NCBI GenBank assembly: GCA_947652605.1
Contig: OX393583.1
Span: 9,403,222-9,467,221 of the forward strand
Length of the DNA: 64,000 bases
Direction of reading: 5' to 3'
Origin: Elmis aenea
Taxonomy: Eukaryota; Arthropoda; Insecta; Coleoptera; Elmidae
A program made the translations under genes and the position numbers. The notes beneath the pieces are model-generated. The model worked only from the letters and a program-made list of their open reading frames with translations, was not told the origin of the DNA and ran no database searches. Below, in pieces: positions 59,923 to 64,000 of the stretch; the stretch's first letter is position 1, and the number at the start of each line of letters is the position of its first letter.

Positions 59923-61609
59923 TTCCTATTCTCCGGAATTAAGAAATATTTATCAAAATGTTTTGAAATTCAATCAGTTGTTTAAAAATGGCCATAGATA
60001 CATGAAAAATCACTTTTTATTAAATTACAGGACGCAGGTCCTGACTTGGGAGCTGTCGTTATATGACGACGCTAGGGGAATATGAGTACAAATAATAATA
60101 ATCTTAGTATGTTTTATAATTTCAGATTTATTTGTGAAAGTATATTACAATGTAAATTAAATTTGAGACATATAAACTATAAACTTATAAACTATGATAA
60201 GGTTGAAAGCAAGGTATATATGTATAGGATATTGGTCTAGCAAGTAAAGCACTGTAGATGAACATTTACCAAATTTACTCTCCATTATTTCATTTCCTCG
60301 ATAAGTTTTTCCTTGGTAAGGATCAAAGGCGATTAGATAACCAGATGGTGAATTTTGACACCAAACCTTGTATCCAAATCGTATTGGTTTATTTCTAATA
60401 GCTTGCTTACATCCGTGCCTACCGAAGTATTCCACCATTGCCTCATCATGCGATATTGCTGAGGTGGGTGTATAATTTTCCATACATTTTTTTTGAATAT
60501 ATGAAATTAATGGTCGTAATTTGGAAAACTTATCGAGCTTGTCTAAGTTTAAATTTGATTTAAAATGAAGTGATTTCATGATATTATCAAATCTATCCCT
60601 CCTCATAGATTTATATATCGCAATGTTGCGCAAATCACTACATGTACTCCAATACATTGCTTTTCCTGGCAATGGATTGTACCCAGAAACAATTAAAATG
60701 GCAAAAAATACTCGCAGTTCCTCTTTGGTTAATTTTATATCTGGCCAGTTTTTTGATAAGCAATATTCGGAACTGGCAGTAATAATTAATTCGATTAAAG
60801 TATCATCAAAAAACCGTTCAAAATATTGAACAGCAGTGACTTCATCAATATTTTCTTCTGCCATAAGATGAAATTGACTAGGTTGTATATGTATAGTTTT
60901 ACCGCCACTGCTCCATATAATTTGATCTTTTTTTGATTTTTTGGTGATCTTTGGTATTTTGTTTAGGTTGGAAATACTTGAAACTTCCTTTCTGGTCTGT
61001 TTTTTCTCTGCCGGTGCCATTAGTTGATTTCTGGATAAACAGTTTATATTCGTCCCTTCTTCTTCATCTGAATCTTCGTCTGTTAGCTCATTAACTGCAG
61101 GTGGTTCAATAAAAATATCTTGGTCACTATCATCATTTTCTAACAAATCCATCATTTCGGCTACACTCAAAAATCTAAGGACAAATAGGGTATGTTAGTA
61201 CATGCATTCTCCTAGCGTCGTCATATGACGACAATCAAATTTATAGCGAAATAACTCCCTTATAAATGTTATTATAAATAATTACATTTTATATAAAAAA
61301 CACTTGACTATTATATATTCAAAATATGTAAACAAATAAAATATTTTTACCGTAATTATATTATTTAGTACTTACTTTTTTGACGACGTCATGGTTTTCG
61401 TGTTCTCTCGTAAATTGGTCACTTTTAACAATTAAATATGTTCGAAGTCTGCAACTTACTGCGATGCAATGGCTACATTTATGAAAACAATTGTTTACCT
61501 GAATAATTAAACTTAAGCTGACAGGTTTAAAATCATCAGGTACCTGACAATACACCGTTATTACAGGACAGGTAAACGTCGTCATTTGACGACGCTAGGA
61601 GAATAAGGG
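59923..61609 (-). mobile_element. piggyBac-like element with truncated transposase
   Basis: The right end CCCTTATTCTCCTAGCGTCG (inverted reading) is bordered by TTAA at 61610-61613. A matching left tip follows a TTAA at 59919-59922 (TTCCTATTCTCC). Each end also has an inner oppositely oriented copy (60063-60083 and 61206-61225) with the palindrome GTCGTCATATGACGAC or close variants. The element starts 64 bp after the P450 stop codon, so it may supply that gene's 3' UTR sequence. The left boundary is approximate. Confidence 0.75.
60157..61170 (-). pseudogene. piggyBac (PGBD-type) transposase, C-terminally truncated
   Basis: 337 codons open on the minus strand: an acidic N-terminus (DDSDQDIFIEP, DEDSDEEEG), a basic linker, then the DDE_Tnp_1_7 domain with YWSTCSDLRNIAIYKSMRRDRFDNIMKSLHF-type helices, and SHDEAMVEYFG with the first catalytic Asp, followed by KPIRFGYKVWC. 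The frame breaks off in an unrelated tail just after SSTVLYLLDQYP, before the second and third catalytic Asp and the cysteine-rich C-terminal finger. Full-length relatives have roughly 550-600 residues, so about 40 percent is lost. Confidence 0.88.
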
Positions 61610-61613
61610 TTAA

Positions 61614-62714
61614 GCTTTCTTTAATTTGCATTTAAACTTTGAAGGGACAGTTTCCTAAAATAATTTTAGTCTTCAACTTGCGACAAATCTTTATGACAGC
61701 CTTGTAAAATTTATAAGACGATTTTAAAGATATTGAAAAACAAGCCTAAGTATTGTTAAAAACATATGAAAATATATAAGGACATTTTATCAATAATCAG
61801 AAACCAAGAAGAAAATTTTAAATGGTTGAGAAAATTTCAAGTCATTTTTTTTTACTCAGTTTGTGATCAACTAAATTCGAAATCGTTATTTAGAGAAAAA
61901 AGCCAGTTTAGATATTATAAAAACACCTCTATGATAAACAATGAAAAAAAAATTAATTCAAATTACATTGATCTTTGAAAAATAAACATATAATTCATTT
62001 TCAGCTTTTCAGAATATTACGAAAACTCTTCATTATTATAAATTCATAATTATCAATCATATCTCTTCAATGTGTTATAACTCCGTTATTGTTGTAATAA
62101 TTGAAAAAATGTACAAATTATTTTTAGATATATTCATGAAATTTGATGGTGCAAAAACTTTTTTTTAAACGCTTTTTTAAAGTTATGACACAAACTTACC
62201 TTTTTTAAATGGAAGCTACAGTACCTAAGTTGTCTATGACCCATTTAAATTCCTTATTTTTTTCTCATTCCAAATATACGAGGGTTGACGTAGTTATTTT
62301 AAATAATTCGCAAAATACAAAGGTTTTTAATTTTTTTAAAAATTAAAATTAAAAAATCCAAAATAAGGGGCATACTACAATTTATTTACACCCGGTATAC
62401 ATCAATATTTTACTATTTTATTAAATCCTTTAAAAGTGACCCTTAAAGTTACAATTGTCCAAAAGCGCAAAATGAATACCGCCCCGGTCACAATAGAAAT
62501 TAATCATAAAAAGACAATTAAAACACTGACGCTTACGTGTAAATTTACTGTTCGTTAAATTTTATGTATCAGCAAAATTAATGGGCGCCATACAGACCTG
62601 GCGCCGGGTTTTGTTGTGATATGAAAAGCGAATAATTACTTATGACTTGTTCTGTAAAGAGAAAAACACATTAGGCACATTGTAACAGAAATAAAACGCT
62701 TCATTTAGTTTAAT
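61614..62714. other. Non-coding spacer between piggyBac element and fatty-acid-binding protein
   Basis: AT-rich, no gene seen. The stretch at 62200-62400 ends ATTTACACCCGGTATA, the same tip as the satellite-bearing element (right end near 38653); no partner end was found. Beyond 62460 there is unique sequence. Confidence 0.45.
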
Positions 62715-62728
62715 TTTATTTATTTATT
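62715..62728 (-). terminator. Probable polyadenylation signal of the fatty-acid-binding protein gene
   Basis: On the minus strand the sequence AATAAATAAATAAA lies about 170 bp after the stop codon at 62897, a likely 3' UTR end. Confidence 0.5.
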
Positions 62729-62896
62729 GTGAAATTTTACACAGTACTTTAGTTGCCAACAATTTTAAGAGTACGCATTTGACTTTTAAACACTAGAATT
62801 GTACATATTCAGTTGCGGTTACAAATTTTGTAAATATTTCAGTACAAAGAGTGGAAGAGGTATAACATATACCAACACGAACAAATCATGACTGAT

Positions 62897-63594
62897 TTAA
62901 TGCTGAAGTTTGTAAATTCTGGTTGATACGATGTCGTCTACCTTCAGTACCTGGAAATAAAAAATAAAAGTTAGCAAATAATACGAGGCACATCACGCGT
63001 TAACTCTAAAGGTACGTCCACACCAAGCGCGTCAAACTGCGCCTCGCCGCTCGAAACAGCGCAAACCGCGTACATTTTACGTCTAAATAGCACGAACTGC
63101 AACGTTCGCGAACGTTTGCGCGGTTTGACGTAGTTCGGCGCGCTAGATGTGAAGGCACCTAAAGGTGCTTCCAAACTAAACACTTATACCAATTGAAAAA
63201 AATTTAGTAAGGCCACTTCGACATTTTAAGACAGAACAAAAAACTCCTCTACTCCTTCGGATCAAAGAGAATCTCCGTATGACGTTGATAATTTATAATA
63301 TGATAACAACACTTACCATTTTGACTTCAGTGTCGCTAAACGTCCTTTCGATGGTGGTTTCTTTTCCCTGTGGGTCCTTCTGGACTTCATGGAGGATATC
63401 GCCATCAATCGTGAAGGTAGCCTTTACGTTTCTACCATCAGCAGTTTCTTGGTCGAATTCAACACCTGGTTTGAACTTCACTACTACGTGTTTGAACGTG
63501 GAGTTGGAAGAAAGGACGTACTCATCGCCGTCTTTAACTAAATCCACTACAGGAGACACGGTGTTACCCATTTTGCGGGTAATCAGACCGACAC
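62897..63594 (-). CDS. Intracellular fatty-acid-binding protein, exons 2 and 3 (partial)
   Basis: Minus-strand exons are 63317-63594 (acceptor TTCTTGCAG, starting GVGLITRKMGNTVSP with two bases of a split codon) and 62897-62950 (VLKVDDIVSTRIYKLQH, stop). The donor after EVKM is GTAAGT and the phase is 0. Together they give about 110 residues of the 130 or so expected: most of the beta-barrel, with KFKPGVEFDQETADGRNVKATF and the C-terminal R-x-Y of the ligand carboxylate site (STRIYK). The protein would carry long-chain fatty acids in the cytosol. The first exon (about 24 residues) is not visible before 64000 and probably lies beyond the window; the RTE fragment at 63661 is in intron 1. No damage was seen. 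Confidence 0.92.
63010..63160. mobile_element. Short GC-rich MITE in the intron of the fatty-acid-binding protein gene
   Basis: Left AGGTACGTCCACACCAAGCG and right, inverted, AGGTGCCTTCACATCTAGCG are followed by CG-rich sequence including a CGTTCGCGAACG palindrome. It is 151 bp with no coding capacity. It recalls the TTCGCGAA MITE at 52739. Confidence 0.7.
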
Positions 63595-63660
63595 CTGCAA
63601 GAATAAATGAAAAAAATTACTAGGGATTTTTTTTAAAACAAAGTACTTAAAACAAATACA

Positions 63661-63915
63661 GTTGAGACACTACGAATACAATAGCGAGCTACACGTGTTA
63701 TTTATCGACTTCAAACAAGCCTACGACACAATAATAAGAGAGCAATTGTACACAGCAATGAAAGAACCTAACATACCCGACAAATTAATAACCATGACAA
63801 AGGCGACACTGCAAAATACGGAAATTTTCATAAAGAATAAAAACATGAAGTCAAAAGTATTTAAAGTATCTGGAGCAGCGTTTCTGAAACTTTTAAACAA
63901 GCGACCCAAATAATT
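63661..63915 (+). pseudogene. RTE-like reverse transcriptase fragment
   Basis: Plus-strand peptide begins with ELHVLFIDFKQAYDTIIREQLYTAM (the first-aspartate palm box of RT) and continues NIPDKLITMTKATLQNT to FKVSGAAF, where the expected G-(V/L)-RQGD continuation is lost. It is cut at both ends and lies upstream of fatty-acid-binding protein exon 2. Confidence 0.8.
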
Positions 63916-64000
63916 TTCTAGAAATGAAAGAACGACCCGTAGGGAAAAGGGTCTCCCATCCCCGCAAGAAAATTTAAGAAAAAATATCTTTAGAAATGTA

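Noticed and set aside
61361..61585. Small cysteine-containing minus-strand frame
   Set aside because: It lies between the piggyBac transposase start and the right end, overlaps the terminal repeats, and shows no known motif or partner exon.

Overview
This is a gene-poor, AT-rich stretch of an insect nuclear genome, most likely a beetle. That placement is an inference from the gene families present and the very heavy transposon load, not from any single diagnostic sequence. Four host genes can be read from spliced exons. A complete six-exon odorant receptor lies on the minus strand (5759-22915, 373 aa). The first exon of a second, related receptor also lies on the minus strand (2394-2612) and runs off the left edge. 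A complete 11-exon cytochrome P450 of the CYP4 clan lies on the plus strand (39035-59859, 518 aa). The last two exons of an intracellular fatty-acid-binding protein lie on the minus strand (62897-63594), with its first exon not in the window. Joining the P450 exons gives exactly 519 codons and joining the receptor exons gives exactly 374, with splice phases matching at every junction, so both genes look intact.

Nearly everything else is mobile DNA, much of it inside the introns of these genes.

1-2.3 kb: remnants of a Tc1/mariner transposase and two non-LTR retrotransposons.

2.4-23 kb: the receptor pair. The complete receptor's introns hold a 147-bp tandem repeat, a Penelope-like fragment, RTE-like fragments, hAT-type MITEs and a 7-kb inverted-repeat element. 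A full-length Ty3/Gypsy retrotransposon (11574-15944) with matching 166-bp LTRs and one uninterrupted 1290-codon gag-pol frame sits inside that 7-kb element.

23.5-31 kb: a nested pile of jockey-like and RTE-like elements, an apparently intact DD41D Tc1/mariner transposon (24907-26849), and a large foldback element inside a hAT-like MITE.

31.4-38.7 kb: a terminal-inverted-repeat (TIR) element that contains a satellite array of about 32 copies of a 183-bp unit.

39-60 kb: the P450 gene. Its introns carry foldback elements, nested hAT-like elements, deleted pogo-like elements with PHD-type zinc fingers, a mariner, and an unclassified TIR element coding for an orphan protein.

60-64 kb: a broken piggyBac element, the fatty-acid-binding protein exons with a MITE in the intron, and an RTE fragment.

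Two themes link the parts. First, many non-coding inverted-repeat elements share the tip TACAGGGTG with the intact DD41D transposon, which makes that transposon a candidate driver of the others in trans. Second, several TIR elements have accumulated tandem repeats internally, from a few copies up to a 5.7-kb satellite. No CRISPR array, tRNA, rRNA or bacterial-type operon was seen.
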